Part shown: positions 1 through 10,826 of the stretch, piece by piece
How the letters are laid out: each line of letters begins with the position of its first letter
How positions within the stretch are numbered: position 1 is the stretch's first letter
NCBI GenBank assembly: GCA_900893395.1
Contig: CAAHFI010263521.1
Coordinates: 1-23,079 of the forward strand
From: Euglena gracilis
Lineage: Eukaryota; Euglenozoa; Euglenophyceae; Euglenales; Euglenaceae
Direction of reading: 5' to 3'
Length of the DNA stretch: 23,079 nucleotides
Program-made: the position numbers and the translations under genes
Notes under the pieces: model-generated
The model's database searches: none
What the model saw: only the letters and a program-made list of their open reading frames with translations
What the model was told of the DNA's origin: nothing

Positions 1-761
1 CACCGGGGTTGCAATGGAACCCCAATCGGTTTTCCAGTTTTAGGGCCAAATCACGGTTCCCATGCCCAAGTATGGGACCAGGCTGTACTGACATTTGGGG
101 TCTCTTCCACCCCTCCAAAACTGTCGCTATCTTGCTAGTTTTTTGATATCCGCATGTTTTTCACACCCGTAGGCACTAATCCGGCCGGCACATCGGAATA
201 GCAACACCGGGGGTTGCAATGGGAACCCCCAATCGGTTTCCAGTTTTAGGCCAAATCACGGTTTCCCATGGCCCAAGTATGGGACCAGGCTGTACTGACA
301 TTTGGGTCGTCCCCTCCAAAACTGTCGCTATCTTGCTAGTTTTTTGATATCCGCATGTTTTTCACACCCGTAGGCACTAATCCGGCCGGCACATCGGAAT
401 AGCAACACGGGGGTTGCAATGGGAACCCCCAATCGGTTTCCAGTTTTAGGCCAAATCACGGTTTCCCATGGGCCCAAGTATGGGACCAGGCTGTACTGAC
501 ATTTGGGGTCGTCTTCCACCCCTCCAAAACTGTCGCTATCTTGCTAGTTTTTTGATATCCGCATGTTTTTCACACCCGTAGGCACTAATCCGGCCGGCAC
601 ATCGGAATAGCAACCGGGGGTTGCAATGGGAACCCCCAATCGGTTTCCAGTTTTAGGGCCAAATCACGGTTTCCCATGGGCCCAAGTATGGGACCAGGCT
701 GTACTGACATTTGGGGTCGTCTTCCACCCCTCCAAAACTGTCGCTATCTTGCTAGTTTTTT
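1..761. repeat. Ragged left edge of the array
   Basis: The first units are shorter and less regular than those that follow: intervals of 201, 208 and 208 bp, then steady 210-211. The partial unit at 1-144 has several private changes (caatggaacccc, cggttttccag, cggttcccatgccc, gggtctcttcc). The next has tttgggtcgtcccctcc, a loss within gtcgtcttccacccc. This could be real decay near an array edge, or poor consensus at a contig end. The sequence does not decide between them. Confidence 0.7.
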
Positions 762-2226
762 GATATCCGCATGTTTTTCACACCCGTAGGCACTAATCCG
801 GCCGGCACATCGGAATAGCAACACCGGGGGTTGCAATGGGAACCCCCAATCGGTTTCCAGTTTTAGGGCCAAATCACGGTTTCCCATGGGCCCAAGTATG
901 GGGACCAGGCTGTACTGACATTTGGGGTCGTCTTCCACCCCTCCAAAACTGTCGCTATCTTGCTAGTTTTTTGATATCCGCATGTTTTTCACACCCGTAG
1001 GCACTAATCCGGCCGGCACATCGGAATAGCAACACCGGGGGTTGCAATGGGAACCCCAATCGGTTTCCAGTTTTAGGGCCAAATCACGGTTTCCCATGGG
1101 CCCAAGTATGGGGACCAGGCTGTACTGACATTTGGGGTCGTCTTCCACCCCTCCAAAACTGTCGCTATCTTGCTAGTTTTTTGATATCCGCATGTTTTTC
1201 ACACCCGTAGGCACTAATCCGGCCGGCACATCGGAATAGCACACCGGGGGTTGCAATGGGAACCCCCAATCGGTTTCCAGTTTTAGGGCCAAATCACGGT
1301 TTCCCATGGGCCCAAGTATGGGGACCAGGCTGTACTGACATTTGGGGTCGTCTTCCACCCCTCCAAAACTGTCGCTATCTTGCTAGTTTTTTGATATCCG
1401 CATGTTTTTCACACCCGTAGGCACTAATCCGGCCGGCACATCGGAATAGCACACCGGGGGCAATGGGAACCCCCAATCGGTTTCCAGTTTTAGGGCCAAA
1501 TCACGGTTTCCCATGGGCCCAAGTATGGGACCAGGCTGTACTGACATTTGGGGTCGTCTTCCACCCCTCCAAAACTGTCGCTATCTTGCTAGTTTTTTGA
1601 TATCCGCATGTTTTTCACACCCGTAGGCACTAATCCGGCCGGCACATCGGAATAGCTACCCGGGGTTGCAATGGGAACCCCCAATCGGTTTCCAGTTTTA
1701 GGGCCAAATCACGGTTTCCCATGGGCCCAAGTATGGGGACCAGGCTGTACTGACATTTGGGGTCGTCTTCCACCCCTCCAAAACTGTCGATATCTTGCTA
1801 GTTTTTTGATATCCGCATGTTTTTCACACCCGTAGGCACTAATCCGGCCGGCACATCGGAATAGCAACACCGGGGGTTGCAATGGGAACCCCAATCGGTT
1901 TCCAGTTTTAGGGCCAAATCACGGTTTCCCATGGGCCCAAGTATGGGACCAGGCTGTACTGACATTTGGGGTCGTCTTCCACCCCTCCAAAACTGTCGCT
2001 ATCTTGCTAGTTTTTTGATATCCGCATGTTTTTCACACCCGTAGGCACTAATCCGGCCGGCACATCGGAATAGCACACCGGGGGTTGCAATGGGAACCCC
2101 CAATCGGTTTCCAGTTTTAGGGCCAAATCACGGTTTCCCATGGGCCCAAGTATGGGGACCAGGCTGTACTGACATTTGGGGTCGTCTTCCACCCCTCCAA
2201 AACTGTCGCTATCTTGCTAGTTTTTT

Positions 2227-2282
2227 GATATCCGCATGTTTTTCACACCCGTAGGCACTAATCCGGCCGGCACATCGGAATA
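2227..2282. repeat. Near-invariant 56-bp block of the monomer (example copy)
   Basis: From gatatccgcatg through acccgtaggcactaatcc and ccggcacatc to ggaata, this block reads the same in almost every one of the 111 units, across types A, B and C. The exceptions I found are the unit at 20773, which lost bases around actaatccgg, and the unit near 22014, where the run before atatcc is shortened. It includes a T5 tract and the palindrome ccggccgg. Such constancy, next to a junction that changes in nearly every unit, could mean a protein-binding site under constraint. Homogenisation tracts that end at the junction would give the same picture. No known binding motif is recognised. Confidence 0.75.
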
Positions 2283-2290
2283 GCAACACC
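2283..2290. repeat. Hypervariable junction of the monomer (example copy)
   Basis: Between ggaata and the G-run, units read gcaacacc, gcaacc, gcacacc, gctacacc, gctaacc, gctaacacc, gctatacc, gcatacc, gctacc, gcacc, ctatacc, ctacc or cctatacc. Differences are mostly gains or losses of one to four bases in a short CA/TA-rich text, plus c/t and a/t exchanges. The site is the best label of neighbouring relationships along the array, because runs of adjacent units often share the same form. Confidence 0.85.
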
Positions 2291-2312
2291 GGGGGTTGCA
2301 ATGGGAACCCCC
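2291..2312. repeat. Inverted repeat / hairpin 1 (7-bp stem, 8-nt loop), one per monomer
   Basis: gggggtt (2291-2297) and aaccccc (2306-2312) are perfect reverse complements around the loop gcaatggg. Nearly every unit carries it. Where the run is G4 or the other arm is C4 the perfect stem is 6 bp. G5/G4 and C5/C4 vary largely independently, so there is no clear sign of compensatory change and the structure may not be selected. It could extrude as a cruciform or form in a transcript; neither is shown here. Confidence 0.7.
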
Positions 2313-2360
2313 AATCGGTTTCCAGTTTTAGGGCCAAATCACGGTTTCCCATGGGCCCAA
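2313..2360. repeat. Degenerate internal duplication inside the monomer (~24 bp x 2)
   Basis: Two neighbouring stretches share the same ordered blocks: aatc, ggtttcc, gggcc, aa at 2313-2337, and aatc, ac, ggtttcc, cat, gggcc, c, aa at 2337-2360. They differ mainly by the spacer agtttta versus cat and an extra ac. This suggests the monomer was partly built from a short ancestral duplication. In type C the first copy becomes ggcccaa, making its end look more like the second copy. Confidence 0.6.
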
Positions 2361-2388
2361 GTATGGGGACCAGGCTGTACTGACATTT

Positions 2389-2406
2389 GGGGTCGTCTTC
2401 CACCCC
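2389..2406. repeat. Inverted repeat / hairpin 2 (5-bp stem, 8-nt loop), one per monomer
   Basis: ggggt (2389-2393) and acccc (2402-2406) pair around the loop cgtcttcc. The stem motif ggggt/acccc and the loop length match those of hairpin 1, about 98 bp upstream. It is kept in most units but damaged in those with deletions here: about 301-316, 17038-17045, 19101-19110 and 19498-19510. Confidence 0.6.
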
Positions 2407-5400
2407 TCCAAAACTGTCGCTATCTTGCTAGTTTTTTGATATCCGCATGTTTTTCACACCCGTAGGCACTAATCCGGCCGGCACATCGGAATAGCAACAC
2501 CGGGGGTTGCAATGGGAACCCCCAATCGGTTTCCAGTTTTAGGGCCAAATCACGGTTTCCCATGGGCCCAAGTATGGGGACCAGGCTGTACTGACATTTG
2601 GGGTCGTCTTCCACCCCTCCAAAACTGTCGCTATCTTGCTAGTTTTTTGATATCCGCATGTTTTTCACACCCGTAGGCACTAATCCGGCCGGCACATCGG
2701 AATAGCTACACCGGGGGTTGCAATGGGAACCCCCAATCGGTTTCCAGTTTTAGGGCCAAATCACGGTTTCCCATGGGCCCAAGTATGGGGACCAGGCTGT
2801 ACTGACATTTGGGGTCGTCTTCCACCCCTCCAAAACTGTCGCTATCTTGCTAGTTTTTTGATATCCGCATGTTTTTCACACCCGTAGGCACTAATCCGGC
2901 CGGCACATCGGAATAGCAACACCGGGGTTGCAATGGGAACCCCCAATCGGTTTCCAGTTTTAGGGCCAAATCACGGTTTCCCATGGGCCCAAGTATGGGG
3001 ACCAGGCTGTACTGACATTTGGGGTCGTCTTCCACCCCTCCAAAACTGTCGCTATCTTGCTAGTTTTTTGATATCCGCATGTTTTTCACACCCGTAGGCA
3101 CTAATCCGGCCGGCACATCGGAATAGCTAACCGGGGTTGCAATGGGAACCCCCAATCGGTTTCCAGTTTTAGGGCCAAATCACGGTTTCCCATGGGCCCA
3201 AGTATGGGGACCAGGCTGTACTGACATTTGGGGTCGTCTTCCACCCCTCCAAAACTGTCGCTATCTTGCTAGTTTTTTGATATCCGCATGTTTTTCACAC
3301 CCGTAGGCACTAATCCGGCCGGCACATCGGAATAGCAACACCGGGGGTTGCAATGGGAACCCCAATCGGTTTCCAGTTTTAGGGCCAAATCACGGTTTCC
3401 CATGGGCCCAAGTATGGGGACCAGGCTGTACTGACATTTGGGGTCGTCTTCCACCCCTCCAAAACTGTCGCTATCTTGCTAGTTTTTTGATATCCGCATG
3501 TTTTTCACACCCGTAGGCACTAATCCGGCCGGCACATCGGAATAGCTACACCGGGGGTTGCAATGGGAACCCCCAATCGGTTTCCAGTTTTAGGGCCAAA
3601 TCACGGTTTCCCATGGGCCCAAGTATGGGGACCAGGCTGTACTGACATTTGGGGTCGTCTTCCACCCCTCCAAAACTGTCGCTATCTTGCTAGTTTTTTG
3701 ATATCCGCATGTTTTTCACACCCGTAGGCACTAATCCGGCCGGCACATCGGAATAGCAACACCGGGGGTTGCAATGGGAACCCCCAATCGGTTTCCAGTT
3801 TTAGGGCCAAATCACGGTTTCCCATGGGCCCAAGTATGGGGACCAGGCTGTACTGACATTTGGGGTCGTCTTCCACCCCTCCAAAACTGTCGCTATCTTG
3901 CTAGTTTTTTGATATCCGCATGTTTTTCACACCCGTAGGCACTAATCCGGCCGGCACATCGGAATAGCAACCGGGGGTTGCAATGGGAACCCCCAATCGG
4001 TTTCCAGTTTTAGGGCCAAATCACGGTTTCCCATGGGCCCAAGTATGGGGACCAGGCTGTACTGACATTTGGGGTCGTCTTCCACCCCTCCAAAACTGTC
4101 GCTATCTTGCTAGTTTTTTGATATCCGCATGTTTTTCACACCCGTAGGCACTAATCCGGCCGGCACATCGGAATAGCACACCGGGGTTGCAATGGGAACC
4201 CCCAATCGGTTTCCAGTTTTAGGGCCAAATCACGGTTTCCCATGGGCCCAAGTATGGGGACCAGGCTGTACTGACATTTGGGGTCGTCTTCCACCCCTCC
4301 AAAACTGTCGCTATCTTGCTAGTTTTTTGATATCCGCATGTTTTTCACACCCGTAGGCACTAATCCGGCCGGCACATCGGAATAGCTACACCGGGGGTTG
4401 CAATGGGAACCCCCAATCGGTTTCCAGTTTTAGGGCCAAATCACGGTTTCCCATGGGCCCAAGTATGGGGACCAGGCTGTACTGACATTTGGGGTCGTCT
4501 TCCACCCCTCCAAAACTGTCGCTATCTTGCTAGTTTTTTGATATCCGCATGTTTTTCACACCCGTAGGCACTAATCCGGCCGGCACATCGGAATAGCAAC
4601 CGGGGGTTGCAATGGGAACCCCCAATCGGTTTCCAGTTTTAGGGCCAAATCACGGTTTCCCATGGGCCCAAGTATGGGACCAGGCTGTACTGACATTTGG
4701 GGTCGTCTTCCACCCCTCCAAAACTGTCGCTATCTTGCTAGTTTTTTGATATCCGCATGTTTTTCACACCCGTAGGCACTAATCCGGCCGGCACATCGGA
4801 ATAGCTACACCGGGGGTTGCAATGGGAACCCCCAATCGGTTTCCAGTTTTAGGGCCAAATCACGGTTTCCCATGGGCCCAAGTATGGGGACCAGGCTGTA
4901 CTGACATTTGGGGTCGTCTTCCACCCCTCCAAAACTGTCGCTATCTTGCTAGTTTTTTGATATCCGCATGTTTTTCACACCCGTAGGCACTAATCCGGCC
5001 GGCACATCGGAATAGCAACCGGGGGTTGCAATGGGAACCCCCAATCGGTTTCCAGTTTTAGGGCCAAATCACGGTTTCCCATGGGCCCAAGTATGGGGAC
5101 CAGGCTGTACTGACATTTGGGGTCGTCTTCCACCCCTCCAAAACTGTCGCTATCTTGCTAGTTTTTTGATATCCGCATGTTTTTCACACCCGTAGGCACT
5201 AATCCGGCCGGCACATCGGAATAGCTACACCGGGGTTGCAATGGGAACCCCCAATCGGTTTCCAGTTTTAGGGCCAAATCACGGTTTCCCATGGGCCCAA
5301 GTATGGGGACCAGGCTGTACTGACATTTGGGGTCGTCTTCCACCCCTCCAAAACTGTCGCTATCTTGCTAGTTTTTTGATATCCGCATGTTTTTCACACC

Positions 5401-8400
5401 CGTAGGCACTAATCCGGCCGGCACATCGGAATAGCTACACCGGGGGTTGCAATGGGAACCCCCAATCGGTTTCCAGTTTTAGGGCCAAATCACGGTTTCC
5501 CATGGGCCCAAGTATGGGGACCAGGCTGTACTGACATTTGGGGTCGTCTTCCACCCCTCCAAAACTGTCGCTATCTTGCTAGTTTTTTGATATCCGCATG
5601 TTTTTCACACCCGTAGGCACTAATCCGGCCGGCACATCGGAATAGCAACACCGGGGTTGCAATGGGAACCCCCAATCGGTTTCCAGTTTTAGGGCCAAAT
5701 CACGGTTTCCCATGGGCCCAAGTATGGGGACCAGGCTGTACTGACATTTGGGGTCGTCTTCCACCCCTCCAAAACTGTCGCTATCTTGCTAGTTTTTTGA
5801 TATCCGCATGTTTTTCACACCCGTAGGCACTAATCCGGCCGGCACATCGGAATAGCAACCGGGGTTGCAATGGGAACCCCAATCGGTTTCCAGTTTTAGG
5901 GCCAAATCACGGTTTCCCATGGGCCCAAGTATGGGGACCAGGCTGTACTGACATTTGGGGTCGTCTTCCACCCCTCCAAAACTGTCGCTATCTTGCTAGT
6001 TTTTTGATATCCGCATGTTTTTCACACCCGTAGGCACTAATCCGGCCGGCACATCGGAATAGCTACACCGGGGTTGCAATGGGAACCCCCAATCGGTTTC
6101 CAGTTTTAGGGCCAAATCACGGTTTCCCATGGGCCCAAGTATGGGGACCAGGCTGTACTGACATTTGGGGTCGTCTTCCACCCCTCCAAAACTGTCGCTA
6201 TCTTGCTAGTTTTTTGATATCCGCATGTTTTTCACACCCGTAGGCACTAATCCGGCCGGCACATCGGAATAGCTACACCGGGGGTTGCAATGGGAACCCC
6301 CAATCGGTTTCCAGTTTTAGGGCCAAATCACGGTTTCCCATGGGCCCAAGTATGGGGACCAGGCTGTACTGACATTTGGGGTCGTCTTCCACCCCTCCAA
6401 AACTGTCGCTATCTTGCTAGTTTTTTGATATCCGCATGTTTTTCACACCCGTAGGCACTAATCCGGCCGGCACATCGGAATAGCACACCGGGGTTGCAAT
6501 GGGAACCCCCAATCGGTTTCCAGTTTTAGGGCCAAATCACGGTTTCCCATGGGCCCAAGTATGGGGACCAGGCTGTACTGACATTTGGGGTCGTCTTCCA
6601 CCCCTCCAAAACTGTCGCTATCTTGCTAGTTTTTTGATATCCGCATGTTTTTCACACCCGTAGGCACTAATCCGGCCGGCACATCGGAATAGCAACACCG
6701 GGGTTGCAATGGGAACCCCCAATCGGTTTCCAGTTTTAGGGCCAAATCACGGTTTCCCATGGGCCCAAGTATGGGGACCAGGCTGTACTGACATTTGGGG
6801 TCGTCTTCCACCCCTCCAAAACTGTCGCTATCTTGCTAGTTTTTTGATATCCGCATGTTTTTCACACCCGTAGGCACTAATCCGGCCGGCACATCGGAAT
6901 AGCTAACACCGGGGTTGCAATGGGAACCCCCAATCGGTTTCCAGTTTTAGGGCCAAATCACGGTTTCCCATGGGCCCAAGTATGGGGACCAGGCTGTACT
7001 GACATTTGGGGTCGTCTTCCACCCCTCCAAAACTGTCGCTATCTTGCTAGTTTTTTGATATCCGCATGTTTTTCACACCCGTAGGCACTAATCCGGCCGG
7101 CACATCGGAATAGCTACACCGGGGTTGCAATGGGAACCCCAATCGGTTTCCAGTTTTAGGGCCAAATCACGGTTTCCCATGGGCCCAAGTATGGGGACCA
7201 GGCTGTACTGACATTTGGGGTCGTCTTCCACCCCTCCAAAACTGTCGCTATCTTGCTAGTTTTTTGATATCCGCATGTTTTTCACACCCGTAGGCACTAA
7301 TCCGGCCGGCACATCGGAATAGCTAACCGGGGTTGCAATGGGAACCCCCAATCGGTTTCCAGTTTTAGGGCCAAATCACGGTTTCCCATGGGCCCAAGTA
7401 TGGGGACCAGGCTGTACTGACATTTGGGGTCGTCTTCCACCCCTCCAAAACTGTCGCTATCTTGCTAGTTTTTTGATATCCGCATGTTTTTCACACCCGT
7501 AGGCACTAATCCGGCCGGCACATCGGAATAGCACACCGGGGTTGCAATGGGAACCCCCAATCGGTTTCCAGTTTTAGGGCCAAATCACGGTTTCCCATGG
7601 GCCCAAGTATGGGGACCAGGCTGTACTGACATTTGGGGTCGTCTTCCACCCCTCCAAAACTGTCGCTATCTTGCTAGTTTTTTGATATCCGCATGTTTTT
7701 CACACCCGTAGGCACTAATCCGGCCGGCACATCGGAATAGCAACACCGGGGTTGCAATGGGAACCCCCAATCGGTTTCCAGTTTTAGGGCCAAATCACGG
7801 TTTCCCATGGGCCCAAGTATGGGGACCAGGCTGTACTGACATTTGGGGTCGTCTTCCACCCCTCCAAAACTGTCGCTATCTTGCTAGTTTTTTGATATCC
7901 GCATGTTTTTCACACCCGTAGGCACTAATCCGGCCGGCACATCGGAATAGCAACACCGGGGTTGCAATGGGAACCCCCAATCGGTTTCCAGTTTTAGGGC
8001 CAAATCACGGTTTCCCATGGGCCCAAGTATGGGGACCAGGCTGTACTGACATTTGGGGTCGTCTTCCACCCCTCCAAAACTGTCGCTATCTTGCTAGTTT
8101 TTTGATATCCGCATGTTTTTCACACCCGTAGGCACTAATCCGGCCGGCACATCGGAATAGCAACCGGGGTTGCAATGGGAACCCCCAATCGGTTTCCAGT
8201 TTTAGGGCCAAATCACGGTTTCCCATGGGCCCAAGTATGGGGACCAGGCTGTACTGACATTTGGGGTCGTCTTCCACCCCTCCAAAACTGTCGCTATCTT
8301 GCTAGTTTTTTGATATCCGCATGTTTTTCACACCCGTAGGCACTAATCCGGCCGGCACATCGGAATAGCAACCGGGGTTGCAATGGGAACCCCCAATCGG

Positions 8401-8500
8401 TTTCCAGTTTTAGGGCCAAATCACGGTTTCCCATGGGCCCAAGTATGGGGACCAGGCTGTACTGACATTTGGGGTCGTCTTCCACCCCTCCAAAACTGTC

Positions 8501-8520
8501 GATATCTTGCTAGTTTTTTG
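8501..8520. repeat. Example of the type B tail creating a second GATATC
   Basis: Here gtcgatatcttgc replaces gtcgctatcttgc. This places a GATATC at 8501-8506, 19 bp before the one that opens the next unit at 8520. The same change is at 1789 and becomes frequent between 12902 and about 17,680. It is a single c-to-a exchange and a useful label of the B subfamily. Restriction with EcoRV would split off a 19-bp piece from such units. Confidence 0.9.
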
Positions 8521-10619
8521 ATATCCGCATGTTTTTCACACCCGTAGGCACTAATCCGGCCGGCACATCGGAATAGCACACCGGGGGTTGCAATGGGAAC
8601 CCCCAATCGGTTTCCAGTTTTAGGGCCAAATCACGGTTTCCCATGGGCCCAAGTATGGGGACCAGGCTGTACTGACATTTGGGGTCGTCTTCCACCCCTC
8701 CAAAACTGTCGCTATCTTGCTAGTTTTTTGATATCCGCATGTTTTTCACACCCGTAGGCACTAATCCGGCCGGCACATCGGAATAGCACACCGGGGGTTG
8801 CAATGGGAACCCCCAATCGGTTTCCAGTTTTAGGGCCAAATCACGGTTTCCCATGGGCCCAAGTATGGGGACCAGGCTGTACTGACATTTGGGGTCGTCT
8901 TCCACCCCTCCAAAACTGTCGCTATCTTGCTAGTTTTTTGATATCCGCATGTTTTTCACACCCGTAGGCACTAATCCGGCCGGCACATCGGAATAGCTAC
9001 ACCGGGGGTTGCAATGGGAACCCCAATCGGTTTCCAGTTTTAGGGCCAAATCACGGTTTCCCATGGGCCCAAGTATGGGGACCAGGCTGTACTGACATTT
9101 GGGGTCGTCTTCCACCCCTCCAAAACTGTCGCTATCTTGCTAGTTTTTTGATATCCGCATGTTTTTCACACCCGTAGGCACTAATCCGGCCGGCACATCG
9201 GAATAGCTAACCGGGGTTGCAATGGGAACCCCCAATCGGTTTCCAGTTTTAGGGCCAAATCACGGTTTCCCATGGGCCCAAGTATGGGGACCAGGCTGTA
9301 CTGACATTTGGGGTCGTCTTCCACCCCTCCAAAACTGTCGCTATCTTGCTAGTTTTTTGATATCCGCATGTTTTTCACACCCGTAGGCACTAATCCGGCC
9401 GGCACATCGGAATAGCTACACCGGGGTTGCAATGGGAACCCCCAATCGGTTTCCAGTTTTAGGGCCAAATCACGGTTTCCCATGGGCCCAAGTATGGGGA
9501 CCAGGCTGTACTGACATTTGGGGTCGTCTTCCACCCCTCCAAAACTGTCGCTATCTTGCTAGTTTTTTGATATCCGCATGTTTTTCACACCCGTAGGCAC
9601 TAATCCGGCCGGCACATCGGAATAGCTACACCGGGGTTGCAATGGGAACCCCCAATCGGTTTCCAGTTTTAGGGCCAAATCACGGTTTCCCATGGGCCCA
9701 AGTATGGGGACCAGGCTGTACTGACATTTGGGGTCGTCTTCCACCCCTCCAAAACTGTCGCTATCTTGCTAGTTTTTTGATATCCGCATGTTTTTCACAC
9801 CCGTAGGCACTAATCCGGCCGGCACATCGGAATAGCTACACCGGGGGTTGCAATGGGAACCCCCAATCGGTTTCCAGTTTTAGGGCCAAATCACGGTTTC
9901 CCATGGGCCCAAGTATGGGGACCAGGCTGTACTGACATTTGGGGTCGTCTTCCACCCCTCCAAAACTGTCGCTATCTTGCTAGTTTTTTGATATCCGCAT
10001 GTTTTTCACACCCGTAGGCACTAATCCGGCCGGCACATCGGAATAGCTAACACCGGGGTTGCAATGGGAACCCCCAATCGGTTTCCAGTTTTAGGGCCAA
10101 ATCACGGTTTCCCATGGGCCCAAGTATGGGGACCAGGCTGTACTGACATTTGGGGTCGTCTTCCACCCCTCCAAAACTGTCGCTATCTTGCTAGTTTTTT
10201 GATATCCGCATGTTTTTCACACCCGTAGGCACTAATCCGGCCGGCACATCGGAATAGCACCGGGGTTGCAATGGGAACCCCCAATCGGTTTCCAGTTTTA
10301 GGGCCAAATCACGGTTTCCCATGGGCCCAAGTATGGGGACCAGGCTGTACTGACATTTGGGGTCGTCTTCCACCCCTCCAAAACTGTCGCTATCTTGCTA
10401 GTTTTTTGATATCCGCATGTTTTTCACACCCGTAGGCACTAATCCGGCCGGCACATCGGAATAGCTAACACCGGGGGTTGCAATGGGAACCCCCAATCGG
10501 TTTCCAGTTTTAGGGCCAAATCACGGTTTCCCATGGGCCCAAGTATGGGGACCAGGCTGTACTGACATTTGGGGTCGTCTTCCACCCCTCCAAAACTGTC
10601 GCTATCTTGCTAGTTTTTT

Positions 10620-10826
10620 GATATCCGCATGTTTTTCACACCCGTAGGCACTAATCCGGCCGGCACATCGGAATAGCTACACCGGGGTTGCAATGGGAAC
10701 CCCAATCGGTTTCCAGTTTTAGGGCCAAATCACGGTTTCCCATGGGCCCAAGTATGGGGACCAGGCTGTACTGACATTTGGGGTCGTCTTCCACCCCTCC
10801 AAAACTGTCGCTTGCTAGTTTTAGTT
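10620..10826. repeat. Monomer with a private tail rearrangement
   Basis: At 10801-10830 the tail reads gtcgcttgctag followed by ttttagttgatatc, instead of gtcgctatcttgctag and a T6 tract before gatatc. It has lost four bases and shows an interrupted T-run. I see this form nowhere else in the window, so it marks a single unit that has not spread. Confidence 0.85.

Larger units (their letters stand above)
2227..2437. repeat. Representative type A monomer (211 bp) with its internal map
   Basis: This unit is close to the left-domain consensus. In order it holds: GATATC (2227-2232); a T5 tract; the palindrome ccggccgg (2263-2270); the end of the near-invariant block at ggaata (2277-2282); a variable junction gcaaca (2283-2288) running into ccggggg; a hairpin-capable element (2291-2312); two related sub-repeats (2313-2337 and 2337-2360); the palindromes cccatggg (2348-2355) and gggccc (2353-2358); a G4 run (2365-2368); a conserved block around caggctgtactgacattt (2371-2388); a second hairpin-capable element (2389-2406); a CAAAA motif; the tail gtcgctatcttgc; and CTAG with a T6 tract (2432-2437). 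By hand count it has 60 C and 51 G in 211 bases (52.6% G+C) and 10 CpG. Nothing in it resembles a gene. Confidence 0.95.

Noticed and set aside
2283-2312. tRNA-derived SINE origin, from ggttgcaatggga resembling a B box.
   Set aside because: The match to GGTTCGANTCC is poor, there is no A box at suitable spacing, no poly-A tail and no target-site duplication. The array is continuous.
2326-2333. Telomere-like text (ttttaggg) in each type A/B monomer.
   Set aside because: It is a single motif per unit, not a tandem run, and is lost in type C. Chance resemblance is the simplest reading.
2331-2392. G-quadruplex from ggg, ggg, gggg and gggg in one unit.
   Set aside because: The loops between runs are about 9 to 20 bases and contain competing C-runs, so a stable quadruplex is unlikely.
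2432-2437. T6 tract as an RNA polymerase III or intrinsic terminator.
   Set aside because: No gene precedes it, no convincing A or B box is present in the monomer, and no GC hairpin sits directly before the tract.
2227-2437. CENP-B box in the monomer.
   Set aside because: The consensus unit has no TTCG or CGAA, so the core of the box is absent on both strands.
2411-2444. Helically phased A/T tracts giving intrinsic curvature.
   Set aside because: The tract centres (aaaa, T6, T5) lie about 23 and 15.5 bp apart, which is not a consistent multiple of the helical turn.
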